The translations under genes were made by a program, and so were the position numbers. A stretch of DNA of 64,000 nucleotides from Sclerurus mexicanus (lineage: Eukaryota > Chordata > Aves > Passeriformes > Furnariidae): the NCBI GenBank assembly GCA_013396755.1, contig VWZF01002534.1, forward strand, positions 1,288,764 to 1,352,763, given 5' to 3'. Position 1 is the stretch's first letter; the number at the start of each line of letters is the position of its first letter. The notes beneath the pieces are model-generated. The model saw nothing but the letters and a program-made list of their open reading frames with translations. It had not been told where the DNA came from and did not search any database. Positions 1-13,200 of this stretch are shown here, one piece after another.

Positions 1-3000
1 GATTGCCTAGGAATAAAGTCCAGACTATCTGCTGGAAAAGCTAATCCAAGGATGGATTCCTGCTTGTAAATAACTCTAGATCCCAACCTAATTCTGCCAT
101 GGCTCAGAGCAGGGACAGCTTGTTACAATATTTGTTAAGAGACCATTTGACTGAAAAAAAACCCAACCATAAGTTTTGTTGTGTTTGATGTAAAAAAAAC
201 CACAAACAAATCCTGCCGAGCCTGTTTTGCAAACATGCTGAATTTGTGCGGATGAAGGGCAAGTGAGAAAAAGGTCATGCCTATTAATTTCAATCCTTGT
301 GCAAACCCTGCATATTTTGTACGTGCCTTGTAAGATTTGTGGCATTTGGGTAAATACATTTGTATTCCTTTAATGCTATTAATAGTATCCACGCTGTGCA
401 TTGCTAAATATATTGCAAGTGGGATCTTTGTGCAAGTCTAATACACTCCAGCTAAATGCAAGCATGGTACTTTAGGTCTGTAATTTACTATTTCCATCAC
501 ATTAACTCTCTCCGACGTGGTGAAATCCTTCAGCCTTTGACAGGTCTGTTGATAGGATTGGACATCTTTATGCTTTCTTGTATGGATTTTTACCTTGACA
601 TCGTAACAATCTGTCAAAGTCCTGTGATATTTGAACAACCAGAACTGAGTGGGCAAGATTTGAGCTGAGCTGGACATGCCCATGCCATGAGCAGAGCTCT
701 TTGTGACTCATACCCTGAGCCACATGATGGAGAGATGCTCTTCTCAGCCCACCGACACCCCTCTTCACATCCCGCCTGTGTTCAGCCCCACAGTGGAAAA
801 CATTTCCTTTTTGCCCAGGAAGAAAAAAAAGTCTTCTTTCATCTTAGAATAAAGCCAAGTCCCTCGTAAGCTTCTCTGTGAATGCCAAGAGAAGAGAAGG
901 TCCAGCACAGGCCAGGCTGCCCTCAGCATGTTCTTCTGAAGAACATGGAAACCAGGGGGCAACGCTCGTGTCACTCGCAGAGACAGGAGACTGTCTGGCC
1001 ACCGCACGCAGAATATTTTCCCTCTGCATTTCCTCACTGGTTTTGGCAAGAAATCAGTCCTGGATCTCAGACAGTTTGTTCCACAGAGATAAAGGAGGCT
1101 CACGTTTGTGGCCGCAGGGAAGCCGTGGCAGAAGGAAGCAGGAGGAGATGCCTGTGGGATGAGTGTGGGGACTCCTGAGCCATAAGGTGACAGAGTCCAG
1201 CAAATATCTGCAGGGCTTCCGACCACGTTGTGAGTGGTGAAGGCACCACAACAGGGTCATGCTGGCAGTGGAGTGAAGAAGGTGGGGATGTGAGAAGCAT
1301 AAATAATTGAGAAGGGCTGTGCAGCAGCTCTGGGCCACGAGGAGCTCTCTGGCTCTGTCGCACAGAGCAAGGCACAGATTTGTCATCTCGCTCTCCCTGC
1401 CAAGTTCATTGCTGAGGAGAGAAGCGCCTGATGGCTCAGCAGAACAGCAAGGGTTTGCATTACAGGATGGGAGACACTGGATACAGTCAGGCTGGGGAGG
1501 AATTCGGTGCTAAGATGAAGAGGTAATTCAGAGTGGTTGTACAACACTAATCTGTTAAGTGGGCACGGGTGAGTCAGTTCCCATCAGTTCTGTTTACGCG
1601 GTGCTGATGAGGAATGTTCCGTGCTTTGCCTGCATCAGGATCCGATAGTGACGACTATCTTAGTAAATGAAGGTGAAATAAGGGCTCATCCAGGAGCTGA
1701 TGGGGCTCTACATCAACTCTGCAGACACCACGCTCCAGTAATGAATGGTTTGGGATGGGGGAACGCAATCCTTGGCACGGGAAGGAGGAGCTGAATGGAG
1801 CACTGAAATGGAGACTTGAACACTAATTGCAAAACTCCCTGACGTAACAGTAGCAGCAGCAATTTGCTGTTCTATCTTAATTTACTAAACACAAGACTAC
1901 ATTCATTAATTAGGGATCTGACCCAACCAGCAGCACAAACAGAGAGCACTTGGAGTTGTGTGAGGACATGCATTGATTTCAGTGTCACGTGGTCCTGTGC
2001 TTGCAGAATTGGATCCCAGATGCAGGTATAACACCCAGTCCCATAGAAACCATCCCTACCCAGAGACAGCCTCCCAAGGCCAAAACCAGCTCAGTTCTGC
2101 TGAAGGAAAATCTGTATGCATGTGCATCCAGACCTGTTTATGTGCTTTCTCATTCCATATTGAGTTTTTCAGAATGAGCTTGCAAGTATTTACAGGTTCT
2201 CAGTTCAGGTCTGGAGACAGGGATTGGAATTGGTAAGATCGTGACTGCTTTGGGACTACATTATAAATCTAAAGTGACTATGAATTAAACATTCCTGCTT
2301 TTATAGCTTTACTGACTGCCCTGTGAGCGAATCTGCTCCCAAATCAATCAGGTTTCAAAGACGACTTGCCTTCCCCCATCCCACAACCACATATCCCACC
2401 CCTGCCAGGAGCTGCAACCATATTAATTCACACCACATAGTCCTACTCGATGGTGCACAATTTGCACATTTAAATTCTTCTGAAGCAGGAAGGGATAATG
2501 AAGGAATAAATCTGCAAAGCTCATTTGCAGAGGAATAAATCACTTGCTGGTGTCTCATCAAGAAAAGCAGACATGTGCCCTAAACAGAGTTCTTGGAGCT
2601 GGTGCTGATGAGGAACTAGGGCTGGGCTCAGATTTGCAGAAGTTCTCTCCTTGAAGATCCCACCCGTGTAGCTGCTCGTGCAGGTGATTTGTGCCTCTGG
2701 TTCACCTTCTGTGATTTCTGGTTCTTCTTCTCCAAGAGGATTCCAGCTCCGCAGCACACAGAGCTGGAAAGGTGCCCTCATTTGATGTTTGATGCAGAAC
2801 CTGGGGCTGGTGGTGGCTGCTGGCTCGGGAATTCTGCTCAAGGGCTCTGTGTCTTGCTTCACCCCCATGGAGAATTAGCATTTGCATTAAGATGGTCTTT
2901 TTTGATTAAACCAATGAACCCGAAGACAGGATTTATCATAAAGACTCTTCTATAATAGAACTGCTCCAACAGGTTGTGCTTCACTGAAAATTAATTTTTT

Positions 3001-3914
3001 TCCAGGGGAAAAGGCTGTTTAATTACATTTATTTCAAACTTCTCCAGCGTACTTTAAACTTCGTGGTCTTACTGCTATTCTATATTTTCCCCTTCCCAAT
3101 TTTTTGTTGGTATTTTCTCGAGTCCATATGGTCGCTTTTGCTTCAACAATGAAGATTAGAAAGAAGCACAAGGTAACTCAGCAAAACCAAGCCAGGGAAT
3201 CTGGCTTTTAATCTTCTAAAGTCCTGAAATTGTCCAGTTCGATTGCTTTGACTTCTTAGCTGTGGCTTTTCTCTAATATATATTAATTAATCTGTTCAAC
3301 TTCGTCACCAAAATGAAGAAAACTTTTTTTTTACCTTATTCTTATAAAGGCACGAGGATTTTTTTACCATTATAATGCAAATGTATTTACATGCTCTCAT
3401 GGCAACTGTCAAAAATCTTCTGACTCCAAATTTATACCCAGCTGTGTTCAAATGTGACAGAATTATCCTAAATTATGGATGCAGCCTGCCTGCTTCCAGC
3501 AGAAGCCATAAACAGACCAAAGTAAAGAAACATTGAAGGAAACTCATCAAATGATTTAACAGCCTGATTCCATTTTCAAAACAGGAGCTTAATTAACCAG
3601 TTTTCATTTTAATTGTGCAATAAAGCACTAATTAGTATGAAGCACGAGCTTTGACCTGCAGTGATGTGAGGAGGCCACACACAAATCAGTGGCCTGGACT
3701 TGTCCCACCTTACTCTTGTCTTTCCCATGGAATGACCTGAACTTCGGAGCTGCTCCTGTTCACCTGGCGAGGCGGAGAATTCCTCCAAGGCCAGAGGGGA
3801 GAAGTCACAGAAACCTGTGAATTTCCATTTGTATTTCAAAACATGGGGCACGCATTCATGTATTTGTGGCAAGTGAGAGGTGTCTGAGGAGCACAGAGCT
3901 GCTGTTTCTGACCT
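1..3914. other. Unique noncoding DNA, no gene seen
   Basis: I see no recognisable gene, RNA gene or transposon in this stretch. The longest open frame is 153 codons on the minus strand at 765-1226; it overlaps open frames in other frames, has a low-complexity FFFFF run and resembles no family I know, so I treat it as chance. AT-rich blocks lie at about 2980-3620, with TAAT cores and short T runs. A perfect octamer ATTTGCAT sits at 2880-2887, but several are expected by chance in 64 kb. Intergenic or intronic status cannot be decided from the sequence. Confidence 0.6.
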
Positions 3915-4113
3915 CAGAACAACACACAGAGTCACTGAGGTTGGAAAATCCCTCCAGGATCTCCGAGCCCACGCTGTGCCCGATGCCCACCTTGTCCCCC
4001 AGCCCAGAGCACTGAGTGCCACCTCCAGTCCTTCCCTGGGCACCTCCAGGGCCGGGCACTCCAAACCTTTCAATGCCTGACTACCCTTTCGAGGGAGAAA
4101 TCTCCCTTTTGAA
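3915..4113 (-). mobile_element. CR1 LINE 3' fragment (passerine type)
   Basis: This is a truncated copy of the avian non-LTR retrotransposon CR1. Read on the plus strand it is the reverse complement of the CR1 3' end: it starts near 'gagtcactgaggttggaaaa', runs through 'agcccagagcactgagtgcc' and reaches 'tgcctgactaccctttcgag' before fading after about 4110. The wording fits subfamilies I know from passerine genomes. Only about 200 bp of the 3' region remain, the usual result of 5' truncation during target-primed reverse transcription. No reverse transcriptase is present, so the copy is dead. The 183-codon minus-strand open frame over it is repeat-derived. Boundaries are by eye and good to about 15 bp. 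Confidence 0.88.
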
Positions 4114-5057
4114 ATCATTGTGAAAACTTGAAACCATTGGTAAAATTTCTGGTAACTCACATAAAAGAAGGTGGCTCAGTCTTTGCAGTATCTGTCATTA
4201 CTCATTAATGTCTACATGCTATTCCAAGGACTCCTTTCAGTGCCTTCCTATTGAACTCATTTAAAAACCTTAAATAGTTTCCTGAGATCAGCTAAATGTC
4301 CTTTCTACAGCAACTGCTTTTCTTTATTAAAATTCACTCCCATCTTGTCTCATCTTGTGTCTGAATTAGATCCCACCTTTTTATACAGCTCTGTGATCCA
4401 GATTTTCCCTTCCACAATTTTGCTCTTATTTTTCTGTAAAGAAAAACCTTCCTTTAGCAGCATCCTGGTTTTTCTTTGATTAATTTCCTCGCTCTTTTCT
4501 TCCTAAAACTTTCTTCCTCTTATCAACTAAACCTCTTTCTCTTTGCAGGGTCAGAGCCACTGCCTTGCCCTTTGTGCACAATTCTAGGTGCAGTTAATGG
4601 GGATTCTGTGTGCAGGTTTCAGGCAGGGATATTCCAGAGGGTCCAAACCCTTAGTCATTTGCCAAATGTTGTGCCTAAATTAAAGACTTAATGGAGGAGA
4701 AACAAAGAGAAGATAATTCACCTTTGGATCTGCTGTTCAGGCTTTCTGGGGTCCACATGGGGTTTAACTAGGACAGTGTGGGGAAAAAACCCAGTGGAGA
4801 AGTATAAAAAGAGAAGGATTCATGTCACTTTTGCCAGCAGGAATTTTTGGGGAATGTTAACAGAGTCTGTATGACTGGCAGGGGCAGAAAATACTGAGAG
4901 ATTAATGGACACAGCAAAGAAAAGCAAAAAATAAAGTCTAATGTCTGCTAGGACTTTCTGGATGTAGGTGGGTAGTCAGCTGGAATGAAGGATCCTGTCC
5001 ACAGACTCAATCCTGCAAATGCTACTTTTATTCATACTTTATAATTTTATTACCTTC
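4114..5057. other. Unique noncoding DNA with one splice-acceptor-like site
   Basis: There is no gene that I can support. A pyrimidine-rich tract ending in 'ctctttctctttgcag' at 4548 would score as a good splice acceptor on the plus strand. The following open frame (about 45 codons to the stop near 4690) is not recognisable and has only weak GT donors, so I do not call an exon. Confidence 0.5.
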
Positions 5058-5218
5058 CCCAGAAAAGCTGTGGCTGCTCCATCCCTGGGAGTGTCCAAAG
5101 CCAGGCTGGACAGGGCTTGGAGCAACCTGGGCTGGTGGAAGGTGTCCCTGCCCATGGCAGGGGGTGGGATGGGATGAGCTTTAAGGTCTCCTCCAACCCA
5201 GGCCCTTCTATGACTCTA
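5058..5218 (+). mobile_element. CR1 LINE 3' fragment
   Basis: This is a plus-oriented CR1 3' end of about 160 bp. It opens with 'agaaaagctgtggctgctcc', continues with 'ggacagggcttggagcaacc' and 'ggtgtccctgcccatggcag', and ends with a decayed ATTCTATGA-type terminus ('cttctatgactctac'). The 5' part is absent, as in most avian CR1 copies. It has no coding capacity. Two predicted frames across it (5050-5271 minus, 5117-5308 plus) are repeat-derived and not genes. Confidence 0.93.
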
Positions 5219-8200
5219 CAAACACGAGCTGAACCAAAGACACTCGTGTTTAAGATTCCTGGAGAAGCCAACGTTTATATATTGACCAAAACACCAGCAG
5301 TGCAATAAACAATGAGTCTGTTAAGCCCCATTCTGCATTTCCCAGAGAACATTCCTGCCACGGGAGCCAGGAGCTCAGTCCCGCCGTGAAACAGCCAGGT
5401 CAGGAGATGTGTGATGTTAGCAAAGCAACAGTAATTTAATTACCCCAGACACCTCTGGTGTGCGAGCAGAAGAGTTTGGAGTGTTTGCTCCCAGCAGGAA
5501 AGCAAAGGGCTGCTGCTTTGATGCAGAAATTACTAAGGGGCACTTCACATCTTTTCCTTTGCTGGAGATCAAACTAGAGCTTAAAGAGTATTTTAATGCT
5601 CGTTTGTTTGCATTTCCCTGGGCTCTCTATATGCATTTTAGGACCTGGTTGTACCCTCACATTCACTAATGCACAAAAAGTTGCTCTGCTGCACATCAAA
5701 CCTCCAACAGGAATAAAAGGAACTCTGCGAAGTGAAGAGCAAGGATTCATTCTTTGGAGGGTCCTGGACAAAGAGGAACCACAGGGCGAAGTTGAGATGA
5801 AGTTTAGAGGTGTTTCTAAAGGAGCACAGCTCTGAGTGCACTGGGACAGAGTCTGAGGAAGGGCTGAGAATAGGAGTTTCTTTCTCTCTCTTGCAAAGGA
5901 TGGGTGCAGCAGAGAAGATCACAGAAAAATCCTAACCGTGTTCTGCCATCTGGGAAAAAGGAACCCTTCCACTGTTTCAGTGCCTGTGCCGTAAACTCAC
6001 TGCAAAGACTGAGCCTTAACGCAGACTGAACGTATTAAACATCTCTTTCCCCCGGCAATATCACTCCCGCTGAGCACATTCTCCTCCTCTGCCGCTCCCT
6101 GGTTTTCAGCTGGCCGGGCTGAGCTGAAGGCTGAGCCTTTCACAGCCTGATAGAAGTGTTATCCACCTTCAGGCTGGGGAAGGCACAATTACCTGGGAGC
6201 AAGAGATCACAAGCAATTAGAGTTTGATCATCGATGCTGCAAGGATGGGAAATTTTGCCCAAATATACAGTCAGAGTGTAAAAGGCTTCTGAAAGCTTTC
6301 AGTTCTGTGCCAAATAGAGGTGCAAGTTTCCAGAGGCATTGGAAAGCTGGGGAGGGTGATAGGAAAAGGAGCTGGCCAGGGAGTTTCTTTGGGGCTCTGC
6401 ACTATATTATTTGCATTATTTTATCGTTGTGCAAACCCAGCAAAATATAAGATTGACCCGGAATGAAATAAGTCTCTGCTGCAAATTCAGTGTAAAGTTT
6501 ATTTTTGAAGGATGCAGCATTTACCTGAGGAGAATTTTAGCCCTGTTTAATATGAGTTCTTTTATTACTAAATCTCTCCCAAAGATTGAACAGTCTTTTC
6601 AACAGGAAGGGAACAGGCAATTTTGTTGATATTTAGACCAAATTCAACTTCCCTTGGTATGGAGGCTCAAGCATTCTAGAGGAGGAAAGAAGATATTTTA
6701 CATCTCTTTATGGCAAAATGAGTTTTGACATACTTGTCTGGCTTATCTCTTCTGAGTCCCACCAGTGCAGAGTGTGTGTTTCTGAAGTGATGTTTATTCT
6801 CAATATTCATAGACTGAGTCCAGGGCTGGTGCTGCAATGCCTGTGACATTTCCCACTGACATTCCAAAACTAGAAGTTTTGACACACAAGTTGAGATTCC
6901 CGCAGATGCTTTTAGGAACTGCCTCAGGCTCCCTGTTCCCTTCTTCTAGAGATCCCTTTTTAATGTTTTACAGAGCTCAGGGAGGGGGGAAAAAAAAGGC
7001 TGATTTACCACTCTATTATTCACCTGATTTAAAAAGTGCCAAAGATGCACCTTGGTTTGGGCACTCACCACTCACAGGTAACAACTTCAGTTAGGCAGGA
7101 TTTTATAGGAACTTCAGTGACTTCTTACAAGGCCAAACCCTTAAGATTCTTCAGGTTTAAAGGGGCTCTAAATTATTAAATTCACAGAAAAAAAAAAGAA
7201 CAAAAATTGAGAAAATACTGATTTTTTTTTCCCTCAAGAGCAGTTAAATTGTGACTGATACTGTCAGTACCATCCTAGAAGAAAAACCCAGCAATTAAAC
7301 ATTAAAATCACCTTTCAGGGACCAAAGTCAGACAGGGTTATAAGCATGTATTAAATGTTAGCCATGTGAGTATTGATCTTAATTAAATGAGTGGGATACA
7401 GGAGGAGATCGTGGGCTCCCCATTGCTGGGAGATAAATTAGAGCTTTTTCTAGGGAGAAGGTGCCTAATCCATCTTCTGGAGGAAATCCTGCAGCTGGTT
7501 TGCAAAGGAATCATCGGGAAGGATGTGGTTCTGCTGAGCAGCGAGAGCTGAGACACAAAACAGAGCTGAGTGATTCCCAAGGCACGTTCCAGAGCCATGG
7601 AGATTCCATCTGAGATTGCATGGGCTGAAGCGATGGAGGAACCTTAGAGGACTTCACTGAATATTAAGCTGAAGGAGAAAGCCCCTAAAAATACTGCAGC
7701 TTGACTAAAGAATATTATGTCTTTAGTTAGAAAAATGTCCTTAAACCAGAACAGATCTCAGGACGCAGCAAGGGCAACAGGTCGGCCATACGTCCAGGGG
7801 ACAAAAGAGTTACAGAGCTGCATTACCTTATGTAACAGCACTCAGGGCATGCATTCAGCACGTGTGAGAACAAATTCTGAGCAACCTGAAGAAGTGATGG
7901 CTGAAAAATTCATCAAAACTCTAAAGAAACTTTCACAAAGAAATAAAAGGAAATGTTCAATCTCAGAACGACACGGATATGAATCACAACAAAGAACATC
8001 TGTTAAGTACAGAAACAACTTCTCCTTTTATCTTCTCATAAAGAAATTATTTGTCAGCCTTGCATTATGTCTGCCTATAAGAAATGAGGAGGGGAAGAAT
8101 ATATGTGACAATTTACATGCAATAGAATAACTAGAAAAAGAGCTCTAATCAATTCAGACCAACTGTAATATCAGGCCATATGCAGCACACGTTTTCTTAA

Positions 8201-8651
8201 TGGAATAAAAGGGAAGAAAAGCAAACTCAAATATGATTCACGAAATGAGTCTGGGTAATCTAAACTAAGTTATATGGCAGTGGAGGCAGGCACAGAGAAA
8301 GGACACAGAAGTATGAAATCCCAGGAACCCTTCCAGTGTGGATGAGCAGACACAATGGGGGGTGATAAACTACGCTTTGTTGTGCCTCAGGAGCGCAGCA
8401 TCTCAACAGCTCCGCTCCAGATGTTGTGTTGGGGTTTGGAGGAACACACAGTGTCTACTGAACGTACAGGAAATGGCATAAAATCAAAGATTGAGTTCTG
8501 CTGAAACGTGCTGTTTCCATATGTGAATTGCTCTTTTGCTTTTCGATAATCAAATGTGTCTTTTTAACCCTGACACCAAACGACTCGGCAATTTTCTCAC
8601 GCGCAGGCAGATGGTGTTTTAGTTGGAAATAAATGTGGCTTCTCTTCAGTG
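5219..8651. other. Unique noncoding DNA
   Basis: I see no supported gene. The longest open frame is 137 codons on the plus strand at 7717-8130. It is rich in Lys, Asn and Ser, has no recognisable domain, no Kozak-like start and no splice sites in frame, so it is probably chance. The segment about 6170-6240 carries closely spaced homeodomain-type cores ('caattacctg', 'gcaattagag') and 'atcatcgat' without repeat character and may be regulatory. A perfect octamer ATTTGCAT sits at 6409-6416. Confidence 0.55.
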
Positions 8652-8790
8652 ACTCCATCACTTCCCTGCGGAACAGAGGAGCCCGTTCCAATGCTTAACT
8701 ACCCTTTCAGTGCAGAAATTTTTCCTAATTTCCAACCTGAACCACCCCTGGTGCAACGTGAAGTGATTTGTCCCGTCCACGCCTGACATC
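8652..8790 (-). mobile_element. CR1 LINE fragment
   Basis: This is an internal piece of the CR1 3' region in minus orientation. On the plus strand it reads 'gcccgttccaatgcttaac', 'taccctttcagtgcagaaat', 'tttttcctaatttccaacct' and 'cccctggtgcaacgtgaag', which follows the reverse complement of the avian CR1 consensus block by block. Both ends are missing: neither the 3' terminal repeat nor the upstream ORF2 region is present. It is diverged and inactive. A sequence after 8790 no longer follows the consensus. Confidence 0.85.
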
Positions 8791-9954
8791 TGCAGTGCTC
8801 GGACCTGCACAAAGCCTGGTGCTCCACCACTCTTCCTTTTGGGACCTGGACCAAGAGGACTCGTTATCCTCCTGGCAAGAGCAGCTGGAAGAAGAAAACT
8901 GAATTTCCACATGTCCTTCTCAGCCTTTTCATTTCTGTCTCCTTCTCTTTTACTCGTAACAGTTTGTATGTGCTTTGTTTGAAATCCATGAAAAGTATTC
9001 CACCCCTAAATCCAAGTTCTACTCAGGCATTAAGCTGGACTTATCAGGGCCACCAACAATAAAGCTTCCCACTTATTTTGTACCACCATATTATGAATAG
9101 ATACAAATAATTTCATATCAATATGGATACACGCTCCCTTTAACTATAAATGTAGATAAACTAGTCACAAAACACCTTTAAAATCCTTCCTGCTTTTGAA
9201 AAAAAAAGTTGGCGAAAATGCCACAACTAGGTTTCATTTCCCTGTTGGATGTTTTTATCCTGTCAGAGCCTTTTTCTGCCGTTCATTCCTATTATTTTTT
9301 CAGATGATAGGATAGGGAGCATTTATCTTGCCCACCCCTGCTGAAAGGCAAGCGACACAAACCCATCTATCTGCTTAGTGAAAGCAGAACTGTTGCTGTT
9401 TTATTTATTCCTGTAAAACTCATTCCATCTCTCAATTTTAGCTTGTCTCGGAGAGAAAGCTCCCAAGGAAAACTGCTCTATTCAGATAGATGAGGACAAT
9501 TTTACCCTGCACATTTCCCCAGATGTCATTTTTCATCAGTTAATTGCACACGGTTACATCCCAGTGTTCACATGGCTTCCTATTGACAGTAAAAAATAAT
9601 GACAGCATCACAAAACTCTGTGACAAACTGCATCATGTACCAATTAGCAAGTCTTACTCTGCTTCTGTTATGAAGGAAACGAAAGATCCAGACAGAAATG
9701 ATCGACTTTGTTTGGGGCAAGTTGCTGTAGAGTTGCTTTTTCCACCCTCTGAAGCTGTAACTCAGCCCTAGAAATGCCTGTAATGAGGCCTCGCAGGGAC
9801 CACTTTCTTCTTAAGCCTTATTATCATGTAGGGCCTGGGCATCCCGTGCTCCTTTTGCACTGGAGTCCTCGTTAGGCTGCACAGGAGCTGGAGAGCAGAG
9901 CAGGGATGCTGTGCCAGACACTTCATCACTAAGGAAATCAGGATTTATAGGACG
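8791..9954. other. Unique noncoding DNA
   Basis: No gene, RNA gene or repeat is recognised here. Sequence is AT-rich between about 8990 and 9560 and contains only short open frames. The 75-codon plus-strand frame at 9544-9771 has no family resemblance. Confidence 0.5.
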
Positions 9955-10235
9955 GCAATCCCCGTCCGTCTTAAATCTTGGGCTGAACCAATCGGGGAGG
10001 CAAAGCAGAGCCAGCGGTGGGTTGGGGAAGCGCTGCCGAGGGTGGGAGTGATGAACAGGCTGGGGCAGCGGGGGCAGGAATTTATAAAACCAGCCCAGGA
10101 GAACGGAAGACACTGCTGCGCAAAGAGAGCCATCAGTCTCTCCCTCCAAAAATACCTCCTCTGTGCGTGGGGTTCTTCTGTCTCAGCTTAAAGAGCCAAT
10201 AAGGCCGGAATTGGAGGCAAGAGAGCAGCTCTCAG
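9955..10235 (+). promoter_or_regulatory. Promoter-like patch with CCAAT and TATA boxes
   Basis: This short segment has about a dozen CpGs in roughly 280 bp, clearly more than its surroundings. A CCAAT box at 9986-9995 (aaccaatcgg) matches the NF-Y consensus RRCCAATSRG at every position. About 90 bp downstream, 10083-10089 reads TATAAAA, preceded by a G-rich run (gcagcgggggcagg) of Sp1 type. Start of transcription, if any, would fall near 10110-10120. A second CCAAT lies at 10196-10200. No convincing coding exon follows: the first ATG after it, in 'cagcatggcagctgag', opens only five further codons before a stop. This could be a promoter of a noncoding transcript, an enhancer, or coincidence. 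The motifs are seen; the function is inferred. Confidence 0.3.
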
Positions 10236-13200
10236 CATGGCAGCTGAGGGGGTGTGAAGGATTCCAGAGGGAGCTGAATAGCTCAGGCACAGTATTTACA
10301 TCCCGTCACTGAAGTGAATCACCAAATTACCGTCTGGCCTTGATTGCTTTAGTAATCAACAAAGTACTTCTCCAAATACCCAGATGCACACAAAGCTGTC
10401 CTGAAAAATATCCACCACTGGGATTGCACGGGCTCACTGCAGCCCAAGGAGAGCCGATCCATGAATTCCTTGGGGATGCTCAGTTGTCTTTTGGGAGTTT
10501 GAAGCAGCTTTGAAAGCAGAACTAACTGGGGACAGGCCATACAGCAAACAGGCTTTTCCTCAACTTCCAGGAAGCAACAGAGTTAACAGGAAGGTGGCGA
10601 GGCAAGTTCTCATTGCTGCTCCCAATTAAATCAATGATTTCTACTCTTTTCTCAAGGATGAAGAGTCATAAGCACTCCGGTCCTTCAATGATAAATAGGC
10701 TGGGGGGCACTGAGTGATGAATCTGACCCTGGCTTGAGGAGAACTGGAAACAGGCTCTCTAAAACAAGCAGAGGGGCATTTCATCATTGGGCTTCACAGC
10801 TCACTTCCATGTCCTTCGCTCCCTGAGGCTGGTCAGGGGATCGACACGGCAAACTCCTGTTCTGTGCCCACTGACTGTGCTTCCACCTGAGCCCTCCCTC
10901 AGCCACAGGTAAAGGGCTCCTCTGTCGTCTTCACAGCTCGTCATCCGGAGGATGAAGTGTGCAATTGCTTAGAGACGTTGGAATAGGGGCCAAAAAAAGT
11001 TTTCCAAGAAGAATTTAGGACAAAAGAAGTCAAAATAATTTCTGTCTCTGCAGGGACTCTCCAGTTTTTCACTGCAAAGTGAAAGGGGCTTAAAAGCTGA
11101 TGAAGCAAGACAGGGAAATAAAAGGGGGAATGGAACGTACCTCTGTAAGTACAAGACGGTCATTTTTCTCCACTGAAACAATTTTAAACTAAAAAAGTTT
11201 CCATATTCTGATGAAGTGCCTGATTTTAAACACCCCTTTTCTTGGGAACTGCAAAGATTGGCCTAACTGGTGAGTACAAGTAGATATACTCACATAATTC
11301 ATGTCCTGAAGGCTGCGGAATACGCAGGAAGGTCCACTATAAACCTGTCAACAGTTTCTGTATGAAAAAACAAGCCACACTCCTTTCTTTCTTTTTATTG
11401 CTACTTTTATGCTTTCCTTCCTGCTTTCCCAGCTGATGTGTATCTATTAAAGGGCACAGAGCATTCTGGTTTAAAAGAACCCTAATGACCAAACTCAAAA
11501 AGCACACGTTGGTTTCTTTTCCTTTTTCCAGTGAGGGCAACCCCAGCAGGTAAGAACTCAGCACCTGGATGCTTTTAAGTTCCTCCTCAAGAAAAATAAT
11601 AATAAAAAAGAAGACTAGCTATTAAATTCATGTCATAGACTATCACAGTAAGAAAATTTATTGCTCTATTCTTCCTCTGTCTTGTGTGCTGTCACTGTAA
11701 CTGCCCTCAAGATGGCTCATGTGTTTATGTAGCCACCTGGTTTCTGTTCTTTCCCGATAACTTCAATTTTACCTGTATTGCCCTTTTGCTTCCTGCCCTG
11801 GGCAGGGAGGAGCAAAGAGAGAAAATGCAAATAACTACAGTCCCACTTTCCCCGCTCTTGCTCCTGAAACGCTCCTCTCCTACTGGCATTTGCACGGCAA
11901 GAGATTTTCAGTCTCACTTTTGGGATGCTCTGTCCTGAAGCTGAGACTGGAAGCAGCTTTGCAGGGCTCTCACTCGGCACCCTCCTCCTCCTGTTTGCAG
12001 AGCTGCACATCAGTTTGGAGCCTGGAAGTTATGGAAGCTGCTTGGTTTTAGAACTTTGGGGGCTTGCCCATTGTCTTTCTTGCACCCCTGAAAAAGACAA
12101 ACAAAACTAAAAAAAAAAAAAAAAATTGAATTTCCTATCCAAAGGCTTTTCCTATCTAAAACTGATTTGAGTGAAATGGCTTTATGTGAGTTCTGGGCTT
12201 GTGTAATCCTTCCTAAATGCCTTCACATTTGGTGAGCTAAAACTCACGGCCCAGATCCCAAGTTTCTTAATTACGACTTCATTCCTGCAAACACCATCGG
12301 TATCAAAGAGCCTTTGCCTGAGCACAGGACCCTGGGGTTTGTCCCAGGACAGTAAAGAGTGCTCGAGTTCCAGAGGAAGTGCTGAACTCTGACATTTTCT
12401 TGGCTGATATTGATTCCTTTGCACCCAAAGCCATTTCTCTGCTCTGCATTAGAGAGTGAATCATTGCTAAGTAATGATTAGTGGAAACACACCATCAGAG
12501 TTTGCACCAAGTCTCCAGTGAGCCCTGCAGGGGGATGAAAAGGGCTTTTACTCCTTTGTGTTAAACTGGAGTAGCAGTGCAAGATCTACTGGAGGCTGAG
12601 CCCTGCAATGGATTGTGTTCCAGCTCCTTGGGAGTGAGTGCAGGCAGCTCTCATTGATTTTGTTTCCTTCCTCAAGGTCCATCCAATACTTAATCTGCAA
12701 AACTTGATCTTTCTAATAGTAAATAAAATCATAGAAACCCCCATCTTCTCTTTAACATGCCACTTTCCTATTGATTTCAATTGAGTTACTGAGTTTGCAG
12801 CAGTGGAAGGAGAAAAGGCAGATCTGCAAGAAGCCAAACACTTCATGAACAACAGATACATAAAAATAATACCCAACAGTCCAGCCATCCCATCTCAAAA
12901 CATTCTCTCTTCAGGAAAAAGGAAAAAAAAAAGAAATTGAGTCTTTTTTCAATTATATACTGGCTGTACTCTGTGAACATCACTGAGTTCTATCTCTCTC
13001 CCCAGAGCTGTTTCATGGATATAAAGATATTTTCTCCTGCCTGGCTTTGATCATTTTTAACCCAAAATTTGTTCTGTCACTTGAAATGGGCTGAATATTT
13101 CCCTACCTGTGGGAAAAAGAAACTTTCACACAACCAATTTGTTGCCAACAGAAGGGACCACGGTCTGCATTACCAAATTAAACCCAGCCTTGCAGATGTT

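Noticed and set aside
2880..2887. Octamer ATTTGCAT (also at 6409 and several later places)
   Set aside because: The number in the window is about what an AT-leaning 64-kb sequence should contain by chance and there is no clustering.
7717..8130. 137-codon plus-strand frame
   Set aside because: No domain, no splice sites in frame, no repeat origin and AT-rich composition where stop-free stretches arise by chance; nothing recognisable.
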